A stretch of 64,000 nucleotides of DNA from Nitrososphaerota archaeon (GTDB taxonomy: Archaea; Thermoproteota; Nitrososphaeria; Nitrososphaerales; Gagatemarchaeaceae): positions 1 to 64,000 of the forward strand of contig JAPCJI010000002.1 in the NCBI GenBank assembly GCA_027887005.1, in the 5' to 3' direction. A model generated the notes under the pieces. That model worked only from the letters and a program-made list of their open reading frames with translations, did not search any database and was not told the DNA's origin. A program made the translations under genes and the position numbers. How positions within the stretch are numbered: position 1 is the stretch's first letter; each line of letters starts with the position of its first letter. Below are positions 31,579 to 39,634 of this stretch, piece after piece.

Positions 31579-32981
31579 TGTGCTGTTCTCTCGTCCACTG
31601 CCCTGAGGAACGCCTCGGCCATGCCGACTGGGATCTTGGCGCCTGCGGCCATGGTGTGCCCCCCTCCCACTCCATTCACTGAGTCAGCCGCGTCATGCAT
31701 GACGAGGGCGAGATTCACATGTCCAGCGTAGAAATCTCCGACCCGGGACGAGATCTTGAGTTCCGAGTCCCCGCTCGAGGCGCATCCGACGACTACCTTG
31801 TCCTTGAGCCCCGGCGAGGAAGTCAGGATGGATATGACCGGACCCAGTATCCGTTCGTCGACCAGCCCCTCTCCGTTGACAAACACGAAATTCGGGCGTT
31901 GGACCGTCCTAGCTGGCTCGCCTGCGAGGTCGTCGAGGGCCTTGTTCAACCCTGAGCGGTATTCGACAAGGGTCCTCATGGCTGCCTTCAGGGAGTCAGT
32001 CCTGTCCCCCAGGCAGACTGCGACCCCTGTCCCCGCGCTCCCCATCCTTCCGCATGCGTTGAGCAGGGTCCCGAATTCTCGTGCGTCCCTGAGGGGGGTG
32101 AAGGAGTCCTCGAAGCTGAGGGTATAGACCTCACCCACCAGGCCGGCGATGGCGTCTGTCGCCCCCTCCGCAGAACCCAACATGCCCGCGATCACCTCGG
32201 TCAATTTCATCTTCTCGTCAGAGGAGAGCGAGGAGATCGTGCGCCAGGTCCCGCCGTCCTTCAGCTGTAGCCCCGACTGGTGTAGCGCAGCCAGGACCGC
32301 GTCCTTGCTGCCGGTCACTCCCCGCATGAAGGGGGTCGATGTGAGCGCCACCGCTTCGTGAACAGGCCGGGTCTCCCTGCCGGTGAACATAAGGTCCTTC
32401 GAGACCCCCAGGAGCCCGGCCGACTGGGCCTCTTCCATGGCAGCCCTGTTCAGGCCCGTGAGCGACCTGCCGGGGCCCTGGTCCTGCCTGTCTGCCACTG
32501 CGCCGACCACGGCCAGGGGAGAAAGGTCGGTGTTCGAGGGGTCGAGGGAGGATGCGAAGAAGTAGGCCATGGCCGACGAGCACGCCTCGGTCCCCCCGTC
32601 GAACCCGTAGGTCCAGGCGTTCACGACCGAGGGCTTCGGCATGTCTTCCTTGGAAAGCTGATGGTGGTCGATGGTCAGGAACCTCCCGTCGATGATGGCT
32701 TCGAGTTCGGAAACCAGAGTGGAGGCCAGGTCCGTGAATATGTAGTAGTCGAACTTCTGGTCAGCGAGCGCCCTGATCGTCTTGGGGTCGAGGTCCGGGA
32801 CTGTCCGAAGGGTGACGTTCCCTCCCTTCCTCATCAGCGAGGTGAAGACGATGGAACCGCTTGCCAGGCCGTCTGCGTCGATGTGAGTCACTACGAGGAC
32901 CCGTTTGCCGCTGGTGCAGAGCTTCAGGAGCTCGGGGGAGAGAGACCTGTACCTGGTCAGGAGGCCTTCGGTGTCGGCCAA
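31572..32981 (-). CDS. DHH family single-strand exonuclease (archaeal RecJ-like/GAN)
   Basis: The 469-residue protein has the DHH motifs VVTHIDADGLASG, IDHHQLS and GAVADRQDQ, then a DHHA1 domain with GVGGGHTMAAGAKIP. Archaeal RecJ-like proteins degrade single-stranded DNA or RNA; one type (GAN) binds the GINS complex at the replisome. The gene lies between rps15 and pcc1, an order conserved in many archaea. It overlaps the Pcc1-SerS gene by 7 bases. Confidence 0.9.
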   Translation of the reverse strand: MADTEGLLTRYRSLSPELLKLCTSGKRVLVVTHIDADGLASGSIVFTSLMRKGGNVTLRTVPDLDPKTIRALADQKFDYYIFTDLASTLVSELEAIIDGRFLTIDHHQLSKEDMPKPSVVNAWTYGFDGGTEACSSAMAYFFASSLDPSNTDLSPLAVVGAVADRQDQGPGRSLTGLNRAAMEEAQSAGLLGVSKDLMFTGRETRPVHEAVALTSTPFMRGVTGSKDAVLAALHQSGLQLKDGGTWRTISSLSSDEKMKLTEVIAGMLGSAEGATDAIAGLVGEVYTLSFEDSFTPLRDAREFGTLLNACGRMGSAGTGVAVCLGDRTDSLKAAMRTLVEYRSGLNKALDDLAGEPARTVQRPNFVFVNGEGLVDERILGPVISILTSSPGLKDKVVVGCASSGDSELKISSRVGDFYAGHVNLALVMHDAADSVNGVGGGHTMAAGAKIPVGMAEAFLRAVDERTAQC

Positions 32982-32999
32982 CTGGTGCGCCTGGCCTCG

Positions 33000-33449
33000 C
33001 TAGGCGAGCTGGGCGACGACTGCCGTGTACTTGAAGTCCTGCGGGAGGATGCCCTTGCCTCGGTAGAACTTCGATAGCCTATAGATCTTGGCCTCGACGA
33101 GTTCGAGTGAATGGACGTTCTCCCTGTCGCTCTTGTGCACCCCCAGGTGCTTCTGGACCCTGTGTGCGCGGTCGATCAGGTCCTGCAGGTCCTGAGGCAT
33201 CTTGGGCGCGGCCTTCCCTTCGACCAACACTTCGCCGATCGACTTGCCTAGGAGCTGCTTTGCCAGGGGCACGCCGTAGTCGTCCCTGAGGGCGAGGCCT
33301 ATCTTGCTCGGGGGCACCCCCTCCTTGGCCAGCTTGAGTATGATCGCCTTCACCTCCTCGGGGCTGGTGGCCACCCAGCTTGGCGCAACTTTGCTGGTCG
33401 GCCTGGTCTGGTGCGACTTTCCGTGCCTATGAGAGTGAATCCTCGCCAA
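33000..33449 (-). CDS. rps15: 30S ribosomal protein S15 (S13e type)
   Basis: From TTG 33449 the protein has 149 residues and the usual start MARIHSHRHGKSHQTRP. Further motifs are KEGVPPSKIGLALRDDYGVP and DRAHRVQKHLGVHKSDREN. The frame is open 8 codons further upstream but those residues do not fit the family. S15 binds 16S rRNA in the platform. The DHH nuclease gene starts 18 bases after its stop. Confidence 0.95.
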   Translation of the reverse strand: MARIHSHRHGKSHQTRPTSKVAPSWVATSPEEVKAIILKLAKEGVPPSKIGLALRDDYGVPLAKQLLGKSIGEVLVEGKAAPKMPQDLQDLIDRAHRVQKHLGVHKSDRENVHSLELVEAKIYRLSKFYRGKGILPQDFKYTAVVAQLA

Positions 33450-33510
33450 TTCTAGTCGGGGAACAAGTCCCACGAGTTCGGCTCATAAAGGTTGCCCGCG
33501 GAATCGGCGT

Positions 33511-34185
33511 TCAGTCGAGCCTGGCGTACCTTCCTCTGCGCTCGATGTTCCTTAGCTGTCTAATGACCGCCCTGCACCGCTCGGGGCCCGCGACAGTGGA
33601 GTACCCCTTGACGAGGCTCGTCAGGGCGAGGGATGAGACTTCGGAGTGGGCGCCGACCAGGGTCTCCTTGATCAGCCTGATGTCGACCGCGTGGTCCTCG
33701 AGCCGCGAGGTGTGGAGCGAGAGACCGAAGTCGATGAAGTATAGGTCTCGACCCCTGACGATCATGTTCGCTGTGGTGAGGTCGCCGTGCATTATCCCTG
33801 CGCCATGGAGCTTCGCCGCGTTCCTGCCGACGGATTCGAAGAGCCTTGATGCTTCTTTTCCCGAGGCCCGGGAAAGGACGTCCTTCAGCCTGGCTCCGCG
33901 GACGAATTCCATGACAAGGGTGGAGCCGGGCGGGTCGACGAGGTAAAGATGGGGGGCAAGCACGCCCGCAGTCCTGGCAGAGTGGATCATCTCGGCCTCG
34001 CGCAGGGTCCTGAACCTCCGGATGGCATCGTCCAGGACAGGGTGCCTGTAGGGGAGCGGCTTCCTCAACTTGAACACCGCCTCGAGGCCCTGCCATTTTC
34101 CCCTGACAAGGTCCGCCTCGGCGCCCCGATAGATCAGCCGTCCTAGCAGGGGCTCAGCTTCTCCATGGGATGTCGACTGTATCAA
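33511..34185 (-). CDS. bud32: KEOPS kinase/ATPase Bud32
   Basis: The 224-residue protein matches the small Bud32 kinase: RGAEADLVRG, AVFKLRKPLPYRHPVLDD, the catalytic loop IMHGDLTTANMIV and FIDFGLSLHTS, ending in the basic C-terminal tail RNIERRGRYARLD. In KEOPS it hydrolyses ATP and activates Kae1 for t6A synthesis at tRNA position 37. It starts inside the end of kae1 (32-base overlap). In many archaea the two are fused; here they remain separate but overlapping. Confidence 0.93.
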   Translation of the reverse strand: MIQSTSHGEAEPLLGRLIYRGAEADLVRGKWQGLEAVFKLRKPLPYRHPVLDDAIRRFRTLREAEMIHSARTAGVLAPHLYLVDPPGSTLVMEFVRGARLKDVLSRASGKEASRLFESVGRNAAKLHGAGIMHGDLTTANMIVRGRDLYFIDFGLSLHTSRLEDHAVDIRLIKETLVGAHSEVSSLALTSLVKGYSTVAGPERCRAVIRQLRNIERRGRYARLD

Positions 34186-35146
34186 GCCTCCAAGATTGGC
34201 GGACCGGCGATTCCCGGATTGGCAGCTTGGCTCCGCGGCTGCAGGCCAAAAGCCCGGTCCAGGCGATCTGGGCGCCGCAGTCGCCGGCGTACTCGACGGG
34301 GGCGAGGCTGACCGATGCGGAGTGTCTGGCCGCCATGGTCGCGATCATTTCGTTCAGCCGTCTGTTGGCAGCGACCCCTCCGACGATCATGACCTCTTTC
34401 TTGCCCGTGAATGCAAGAGCCCTTTCGGTCACCTCTGCGACCATGGCGAAGGCAGTCTCCTGGATCGAATAGCAGAGGTCGTCGAAGCCGGCGCCACCGC
34501 TCAACATGTTCTTGGCGGCCGTCAGCAGCCCCGAGAAGGAGACGTCGTTCCCCTTCACCGAGTAGGGAAGCTTGAGGTATTCTGATGACCGTGATGCGGA
34601 TTCCTCGATCGCTGCGCCGCAGGGGGACGAGAGTCCCGCGTGCCTCCCGAACTGGTCCAGCAGCTGTCCGAGGGTGAGGTCGAGGGTCTCGCCGAGCACC
34701 CTCCACTTGCCTGCTGAGAAGGCTATGACCATCGTGTGTCCCCCGGACACGAGGAGTACGACCGGGTCCTTCGAGTGGGAGAGCAGGGCACCCAGTTCGA
34801 TGTGCCCGACTGCGTGGTTGACCGGGACCAGGGGCTTCCCGAGGGATGCGGCCAGGGTTCGAGCAACCACCGCCCCGACCCTCAAGCAGGGTCCGAGTCC
34901 CGGGCCCATCGAATAGCAGACGGCGTCGAGCTCCTCGACGTCCACCCCCGACTTCGCGATGGCTGCGGAGACAACCCCGGGCGCGGACCTGAGGTGGCTC
35001 TGGGACGCCTCGAAGGGATGGATGCCGCTCCCGGCTGGGGGCCTGTACACGCTCTTCTCGTTGGAGAGGATCCTCCCCCCGGAGGAAACGACAGAAACGG
35101 AGAACGTGTGGGCAGTGCTCTCGACGCCTATTACGTACCGCATCAT
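34154..35146 (-). CDS. kae1: tRNA threonylcarbamoyladenosine synthase Kae1
   Basis: The 330-residue protein is a full Kae1: YVIGVESTAHTFSVS start, the iron-binding PVNHAVGHIELG histidines, VLLVSGGHTMVIAF and MIVGGVAANRRLNEM. It transfers threonylcarbamoyl to A37 of ANN-decoding tRNAs, including tRNA-Lys such as the one at 13.1 kb. It overlaps bud32 downstream and lies 6 bases after the stop of the conserved gene at 35153. Confidence 0.95.
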   Translation of the reverse strand: MMRYVIGVESTAHTFSVSVVSSGGRILSNEKSVYRPPAGSGIHPFEASQSHLRSAPGVVSAAIAKSGVDVEELDAVCYSMGPGLGPCLRVGAVVARTLAASLGKPLVPVNHAVGHIELGALLSHSKDPVVLLVSGGHTMVIAFSAGKWRVLGETLDLTLGQLLDQFGRHAGLSSPCGAAIEESASRSSEYLKLPYSVKGNDVSFSGLLTAAKNMLSGGAGFDDLCYSIQETAFAMVAEVTERALAFTGKKEVMIVGGVAANRRLNEMIATMAARHSASVSLAPVEYAGDCGAQIAWTGLLACSRGAKLPIRESPVRQSWRLDTVDIPWRS

Positions 35147-35152
35147 CGCAAG

Positions 35153-35674
35153 CTACATCTTTCTGGTCTGCCGGTAGAGGTCGCCGAGGAGGTTGATGAA
35201 CGGCTTGACCTCGGCCAGGAAATCGTCGAACTTGCCCCGCTCGAAGGTGGTCGTGTGCTTCCCTTTGTCCACCTCTATCTTGGCCGCGAGGAGGATGCCT
35301 CCGCTCCGCTCAGGGTTCGACTTCAGCTTCGGGAAGTGGATTAGGGCGCCGAACCCCACCTTCCGCTTGCCCTTGATGAAGACGATGTTGTAGTACATGC
35401 TCAGGGTCTTGGTGAACTGGCTCAGCTGTTTCTTCCTGCTTTCGCTCCGCTTTACCTCGTCGAAGTCGGCGCTGGCCAGGGTATCGATCATCTCCTTCAG
35501 GACCTTCATCTCGCCTACCTTGTTGGTGTAGCCTGCGTACTCGATCGGCATCTGGTAGACGCTGTGCATTACCGAGTCCCAATCGTCCAGGACTGCGAAA
35601 GTCTCCGTATCCAGATTCATCTCACGCTTGAGCTCGTCGGAGAGGATGTCCTCGACTGTCAGCTTCTTTGGCAC
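35153..35674 (-). CDS. conserved archaeal protein of unknown function, upstream of KEOPS genes
   Basis: The 173-residue protein is soluble, mixed helical and beta, with a basic middle (KRSESRKKQLSQF) and the strand VGFGALIHFPKLKSNPERSG. I do not recognise a family. It starts a run of minus-strand genes with kae1 and bud32 6 bases further on, so a link to tRNA modification or to RNA is suggested by context only. Its promoter region is shared with the divergent gene at 35726. Confidence 0.6.
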   Translation of the reverse strand: MPKKLTVEDILSDELKREMNLDTETFAVLDDWDSVMHSVYQMPIEYAGYTNKVGEMKVLKEMIDTLASADFDEVKRSESRKKQLSQFTKTLSMYYNIVFIKGKRKVGFGALIHFPKLKSNPERSGGILLAAKIEVDKGKHTTTFERGKFDDFLAEVKPFINLLGDLYRQTRKM

Positions 35675-35725
35675 GCCGAGGGTGCGGAAGACTCACATAG
35701 TTATCGATTGCGGAAGATGAATTAG

Positions 35726-36160
35726 TTGAAGGGACCGGTTCAGTCCGTCGAGGTAAGCTATCTGCTGCATGCCACCGAGGACCCGGCCAGGGTCTCGGCT
35801 GCTGTCACGTGGCTGCTTTCAAGGGAGGGGCGGCCGGAGACCGAGGAGCTGGAAGGCCACTTCGGGAACAAGATTGTGCGCGTCAGGTTCCATCTGACGG
35901 GAGAAGAGGCGACAGCCGCGGTCTCCAAACTCGCTTCCAGCATGCCCGAGCGCCTGAAAGCGGAGCTTTCTGATCGGCTGGGAGAAATGGTGGACGAGCA
36001 CTCGGCTCTTTTCATCCGTCTGGACAAGCAGAAGCTCGTCTCCGGAATCCTGGCTGAGGGCTCATTGGACCCGGTAAGGATCAAGGTGAAGCCGAGGGCG
36101 TTCCTCCCGAGAGGAAGTGCGAGAGAGTTCTACGCCAAGCTGCTCCTGGGGGAAGCCTAG
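35726..36160 (+). CDS. RNA-binding protein of the PF01877 (DUF54) family
   Basis: The 144-residue protein starts at TTG 35726, about 24 bases after GTTATCG. It matches the archaeal PF01877 family: VEVSYLLHATEDPARV, LEGHFGNKIVRVRFHL, DKQKLVSGILAEGSLDPVRI and a final KLLLGE. Members belong to the exosome and RNase P gene neighbourhood of archaea and are thought to bind RNA. The next gene starts 16 bases later. Confidence 0.83.
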   Translation: MKGPVQSVEVSYLLHATEDPARVSAAVTWLLSREGRPETEELEGHFGNKIVRVRFHLTGEEATAAVSKLASSMPERLKAELSDRLGEMVDEHSALFIRLDKQKLVSGILAEGSLDPVRIKVKPRAFLPRGSAREFYAKLLLGEA

Positions 36161-36176
36161 GCTGTCGAAGAGGTAT

Positions 36177-36461
36177 GTGCTGCTGATGGCCGAAGGCCCC
36201 CTGACGGAGGAGGACTGCAAGACGCTCGGACTGATACTCGGCCAGAGGCACGGGAAGGTCAAGGTCATCCCGGTGGCGTCCAACCCCAGGGCCATCATCG
36301 TGAAGACGGACAACTCCGTCGCGCCTATCCTTCGGGAATCCAGCGGTCAGATCAGGCTCAGTGGAATGACTCTCGTGACTGTCCTGACGTCCGGGTCCAT
36401 AGGTAAACTCAAAAGGAGAGCGTCTGGGCCGGGGATGACGGGGAATGGCAAAGTTCCTTAG
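36177..36461 (+). CDS. small conserved protein, possible RNA-associated
   Basis: The product has 94 residues from GTG 36177 (alternatives: CTG 36162, or ATG 36186). An alpha-beta pattern is visible (LLMAEGPLTEEDCKTLGLIL, KVKVIPVASNPRAIIVKT, LVTVLTSGSIGKLKRRA). The last strand with SGSI-GKLKRR recalls the Pop5/Rpp14 RNase P subunit, and its place behind a PF01877 gene would fit, but the similarity is weak and the length is short. It overlaps the SCP2 gene by 17 bases. Confidence 0.5.
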   Translation: MLLMAEGPLTEEDCKTLGLILGQRHGKVKVIPVASNPRAIIVKTDNSVAPILRESSGQIRLSGMTLVTVLTSGSIGKLKRRASGPGMTGNGKVP

Positions 36462-36822
36462 CGACGAGTACTTCTCCCAGGTTCAAGCCGCACTTTCTCA
36501 GGACCCGAAGTGGACGGAGAGCACCAGGGGCGTGAAGACAAGCATCGCCTTCAACGTCACGGATGTCGGCCAGAACCATGTGCTGGGGGTGGAGAACGGA
36601 GCGACGACGTTCACGAAGGTGGCGCCGGGGACGCCCGCCGAGTTCTCCTTCGACGGGACCTACGAGACCTGGTCCAAGGTGGTCCGTGGAGAGATGGACC
36701 TCCAGTCGGCCGTGCTGAAGGGGCAGCTCAAGTTCAAGGGCTCCATAACCAAGATTCTCATGTACAGGGACAGGTTCATCAGGGTCGCCGAAGTCATGAG
36801 GGACGTGCCTAAGGAATTCTAG
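36445..36822 (+). CDS. SCP2 sterol-carrier-like lipid-binding protein
   Basis: The 125-residue protein shows the SCP2 pattern: IAFNVTDVGQNHVLGVENG, TPAEFSFDGTYETWSKVVRGE and the hydrophobic SAVLKGQLKFKG. SCP2 proteins bind acyl-CoA or other lipids and often accompany thiolases. Convergent here with DUF35 and thiolase genes (3' ends overlap by 4 bases), which supports a role in acyl chain metabolism. Confidence 0.85.
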   Translation: MAKFLSDEYFSQVQAALSQDPKWTESTRGVKTSIAFNVTDVGQNHVLGVENGATTFTKVAPGTPAEFSFDGTYETWSKVVRGEMDLQSAVLKGQLKFKGSITKILMYRDRFIRVAEVMRDVPKEF

Positions 36823-37250
36823 GCGGGCACGAATACATAGAACGGATTCCCTTCCTTGCTGGTCCTTTCCTCCACCTTCAGCTTCATGCCCACCTTGGCC
36901 TTCTCATGAGGGATTCCCTCGAGCCATGCAAGCACTTTCAGGCCCCCCGCGAACTCCCCGATCGCGATGATGTATGGGTCGTTCTCTGCGAAGCTCGCCG
37001 GGGTGACTTGCACGTAGGTGTAGGTGACCAGGGTCGCATCGGGACCGACGTCGGCCCATTCGAACTCGTTGCTCATGCACCTGGGACAGTCGGCCTGCGG
37101 GGGGAACGTGACCTGGCCGCACTTCTTGCATTTGGTCGTGACGAACCTGCTCTGGCGGAGAGCGTCCCAGAACTCGTGGGTCTTCGAGATCGGGATGTCG
37201 AACTTCAGGGTGATGGACCTGCGCGAATGTAGGGCCTGGTCCTGCTCCAA
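36819..37250 (-). CDS. DUF35 OB-fold protein with zinc ribbon, thiolase partner
   Basis: The protein has a rubredoxin-like zinc ribbon (CKKCGQVTFPPQADCPRC) followed by an OB-fold (LVTYTYVQVTPASFAEN, LKVLAWLEG). DUF35 proteins form channelling complexes with thiolases and HMG-CoA synthase in archaea. TTG 37250 (143 residues) starts just behind the thiolase stop; ATG 37280 (153 residues) would overlap thiolase by 26 bases and is an alternative. Operon with the thiolase is clear. Confidence 0.87.
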   Translation of the reverse strand: MEQDQALHSRRSITLKFDIPISKTHEFWDALRQSRFVTTKCKKCGQVTFPPQADCPRCMSNEFEWADVGPDATLVTYTYVQVTPASFAENDPYIIAIGEFAGGLKVLAWLEGIPHEKAKVGMKLKVEERTSKEGNPFYVFVPA

Positions 37251-37254
37251 CTTC

Positions 37255-38415
37255 TCAGTTCCTCGATAGGATCGTGACATAGGCGTAGTGTCCGGTACCC
37301 CCCACGTTGTGGACGAGTCCGACCCCGTTCTTGATCGGAGCCTGGTGGCTCCCCGCCTCGTTCCTCAGCTGCTTCGTGATCTCCACAGCCATGGAGACGC
37401 CGGTCGCCCCTATGGGGTGGCCCTTCGCCTTCAGGCCTCCGTCCAGGTTGACAGGTATCCTTCCGCCGAGCTCGGTCTGCCCCTCCCGGATCATCTTCGC
37501 CCCTTCTCCCTTCTTGCAGAAGCCAAGGTCCTCGTAGGCCATGAGCTCGGCGATGGTGAAGCAGTCGTGGCACGTGGCGACGTCGACCATGTCAGGAGTG
37601 ACCTTGGCCATGGCGTAGGCGCGCTTCGCTGCGTCCACGGACGCCTGAAGGCCGACGAAGTCGGATCGCCTGCTCAGGTTGGCAGAGTCTGACGAGTAGC
37701 CGACCCCCTTGATCCAGATCGGCGTGTCCGTCAGGCCCTTGGCCACTTCCTCGGAGGCCAAGATGACGGAGGCAGAGCCGTCGGTCAGAGGGCACGCGTC
37801 GTAGAGCTTCAAGGGCCAGGAGACGACCTGCGATCCCATTGCCTTCTCGAGGGTGATTTCCTTCTGGAACTGGGCCAGCGGGTTCATCGCCCCGTAGTGG
37901 TGGGCCTTGACCGCCACTCTGGACATGTCCTCCTCCGTGGTGCCGAACTTGTTCATGTGGGCGACCGCGTACAGGGCATAGTAGGCTGGGAAGGTCATCC
38001 CGAAGTTCTCGAACTCCCACATGTACGACCCGGCGCGGCCGATCAGTTCGATGGAGGTCAGGGTGTCCACCTCGGTCATCTTTTCGATGCCGACTGCCAT
38101 GGCGATCTTCGCTTCTCCGCTGAGGATGCTGTTGTAGGCGGTCTTCACAGCCGCGCTCCCGCTGGCGCAGGCCGCCTCGACCCTCATGGTGCCGACCCCG
38201 TCGAGGCCCGCATACTCGTTCACTATCACCGCCGGGAGGGACTCCTCGTACCATCCCCCGGCGCTTCCTATGATCACGTTCTGGATGTCCTTCTTGTTGA
38301 CACCGGCGTCGTCGACGGCTTTCTTGATGGATTCGAATGCGAGCTCTGCGACGTTGACGTCGGTCCTTCTTCCAAACTTCGAGTGCCCTATCCCGACTAC
38401 GGCAACCCTGTCCAA
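37255..38415 (-). CDS. thiolase (acetyl-CoA C-acyltransferase, SCP-x type)
   Basis: The 386-residue protein has the nucleophile region VEAACASGSAAV, the HDCFTIAELMAYE motif and GGLKAKGHPIGATGV with the catalytic histidine. The end NVGGTGHYAYVTIL lacks the usual second cysteine of degradative thiolases, which is typical of SCP-x-type archaeal members. It forms a complex with the DUF35 protein encoded next. It cleaves or condenses beta-ketoacyl-CoA. Confidence 0.9.
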   Translation of the reverse strand: MDRVAVVGIGHSKFGRRTDVNVAELAFESIKKAVDDAGVNKKDIQNVIIGSAGGWYEESLPAVIVNEYAGLDGVGTMRVEAACASGSAAVKTAYNSILSGEAKIAMAVGIEKMTEVDTLTSIELIGRAGSYMWEFENFGMTFPAYYALYAVAHMNKFGTTEEDMSRVAVKAHHYGAMNPLAQFQKEITLEKAMGSQVVSWPLKLYDACPLTDGSASVILASEEVAKGLTDTPIWIKGVGYSSDSANLSRRSDFVGLQASVDAAKRAYAMAKVTPDMVDVATCHDCFTIAELMAYEDLGFCKKGEGAKMIREGQTELGGRIPVNLDGGLKAKGHPIGATGVSMAVEITKQLRNEAGSHQAPIKNGVGLVHNVGGTGHYAYVTILSRN

Positions 38416-38422
38416 ACTAGCT

Positions 38423-39583
38423 TCACGCGCCGTCGAGAAGTTCCTTCGAAAGGATCCATCTCTGGACTTCGGAAGTCCCTTCCACTATATCAAGTATCTT
38501 CGCGTCGCGCAGATATCTCTCCACCGGGAGCAGTTTGCTGACGCCGTATCCTCCGTGGATCTGGATGGCCCGCTCGCAGGCCCAGACCGCGGTCTCGCTC
38601 GAATAGTACTTCGCCATGGCAGCCTCTTTCATGAACTCCTTTCCGCTGTCGTGGATGGTCGCCGCGTGATAGGTCAGTAGCTTTGCAGCGCTGATCCTGG
38701 TCGCCATGTCAGCGACCATGAACCTTATCGCCTCGAACTTGGCGAGAGGTCTGTCGAATATCTTCCTCTTGTTGGCGTATGAGAGAGAAGCCTCGAGGGC
38801 CGCCTCCGCCACTCCCACCGATGCGGCAGCCGCGCCTATCCTGGACTTGCTCAGGATCGTCATGGCTATCAGGAATCCGTCCCCTTCGTGGCCTATGATA
38901 TTGGACGAGGGTATCTTGCAGTTCTCGAAGACCAGTTCGGCCGTCGCTGTGCCTCTGGCGCCCATGACTTCGAGCTTCTGGCCTACCCTGAATCCTGGGG
39001 TCCCCTTCTCGACAAGGAACGCGGTCACCCCGGCGGCCCCGTCCTCGGCAGTCCCGGTCCGTGCGAAGAAGACCAGGAGGTCTGCGACCAATCCCTGGGT
39101 GATGAACATCTTCGATCCGTTGATGACGTAGGAGTCCCCGTCCTTTGTCGCTTTAGTGGAAATGGCCGCGGCGTCAGACCCGGCCCCCGGCTCGGTCAGC
39201 CCATAGGCTCCAATCAGCTCGCCTTTGACGAGCCTCGGGAGATACTTCGCCTTCTGTTCGGTTGAGCCGAAGAGCGCGAGGACTCCTCCGGCCAGGCCGT
39301 TCTGCACGCCGATCAGAAATCCGGCAGAGACGCTTGCCTTCGATATCTCCTCGCCGATTATGACGGAGGCCATCAGGTCCAGGCCGAGCCCCCCGTACTC
39401 CTGGGGGATGAAGGGCCCGAGGAGGCCGTACTCCCCCATCTTCTTGAAGAGCTGCATGGGATACTCATCGTCCCTGTCGATCTTCGCGGCGATGGGGAGG
39501 ATCTCTCTGGTAGCGAACTCCCGGGCCCACTTCTGGATGTCTGCGTACTCCTGTTTCACATGGATCTCGGGGAAGGAGCTCAT
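38423..39583 (-). CDS. acyl-CoA dehydrogenase
   Basis: The 386-residue flavoprotein has GAYGLTEPGAGSDAAAISTKA, MFITQG, the QIHGGYGVSKLLPVERYLRD segment and the catalytic glutamate in DIVEGTSEVQRWIL. It introduces the alpha-beta double bond in acyl-CoA, the first step of beta-oxidation, passing electrons to an ETF or ferredoxin. The thiolase gene starts 7 bases downstream. Confidence 0.93.
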   Translation of the reverse strand: MSSFPEIHVKQEYADIQKWAREFATREILPIAAKIDRDDEYPMQLFKKMGEYGLLGPFIPQEYGGLGLDLMASVIIGEEISKASVSAGFLIGVQNGLAGGVLALFGSTEQKAKYLPRLVKGELIGAYGLTEPGAGSDAAAISTKATKDGDSYVINGSKMFITQGLVADLLVFFARTGTAEDGAAGVTAFLVEKGTPGFRVGQKLEVMGARGTATAELVFENCKIPSSNIIGHEGDGFLIAMTILSKSRIGAAAASVGVAEAALEASLSYANKRKIFDRPLAKFEAIRFMVADMATRISAAKLLTYHAATIHDSGKEFMKEAAMAKYYSSETAVWACERAIQIHGGYGVSKLLPVERYLRDAKILDIVEGTSEVQRWILSKELLDGA

Positions 39584-39634
39584 AGATGGTTACTTTCTGG
39601 ATACCATCTCTTCCAGTGGAAGATAACCCTTCCG

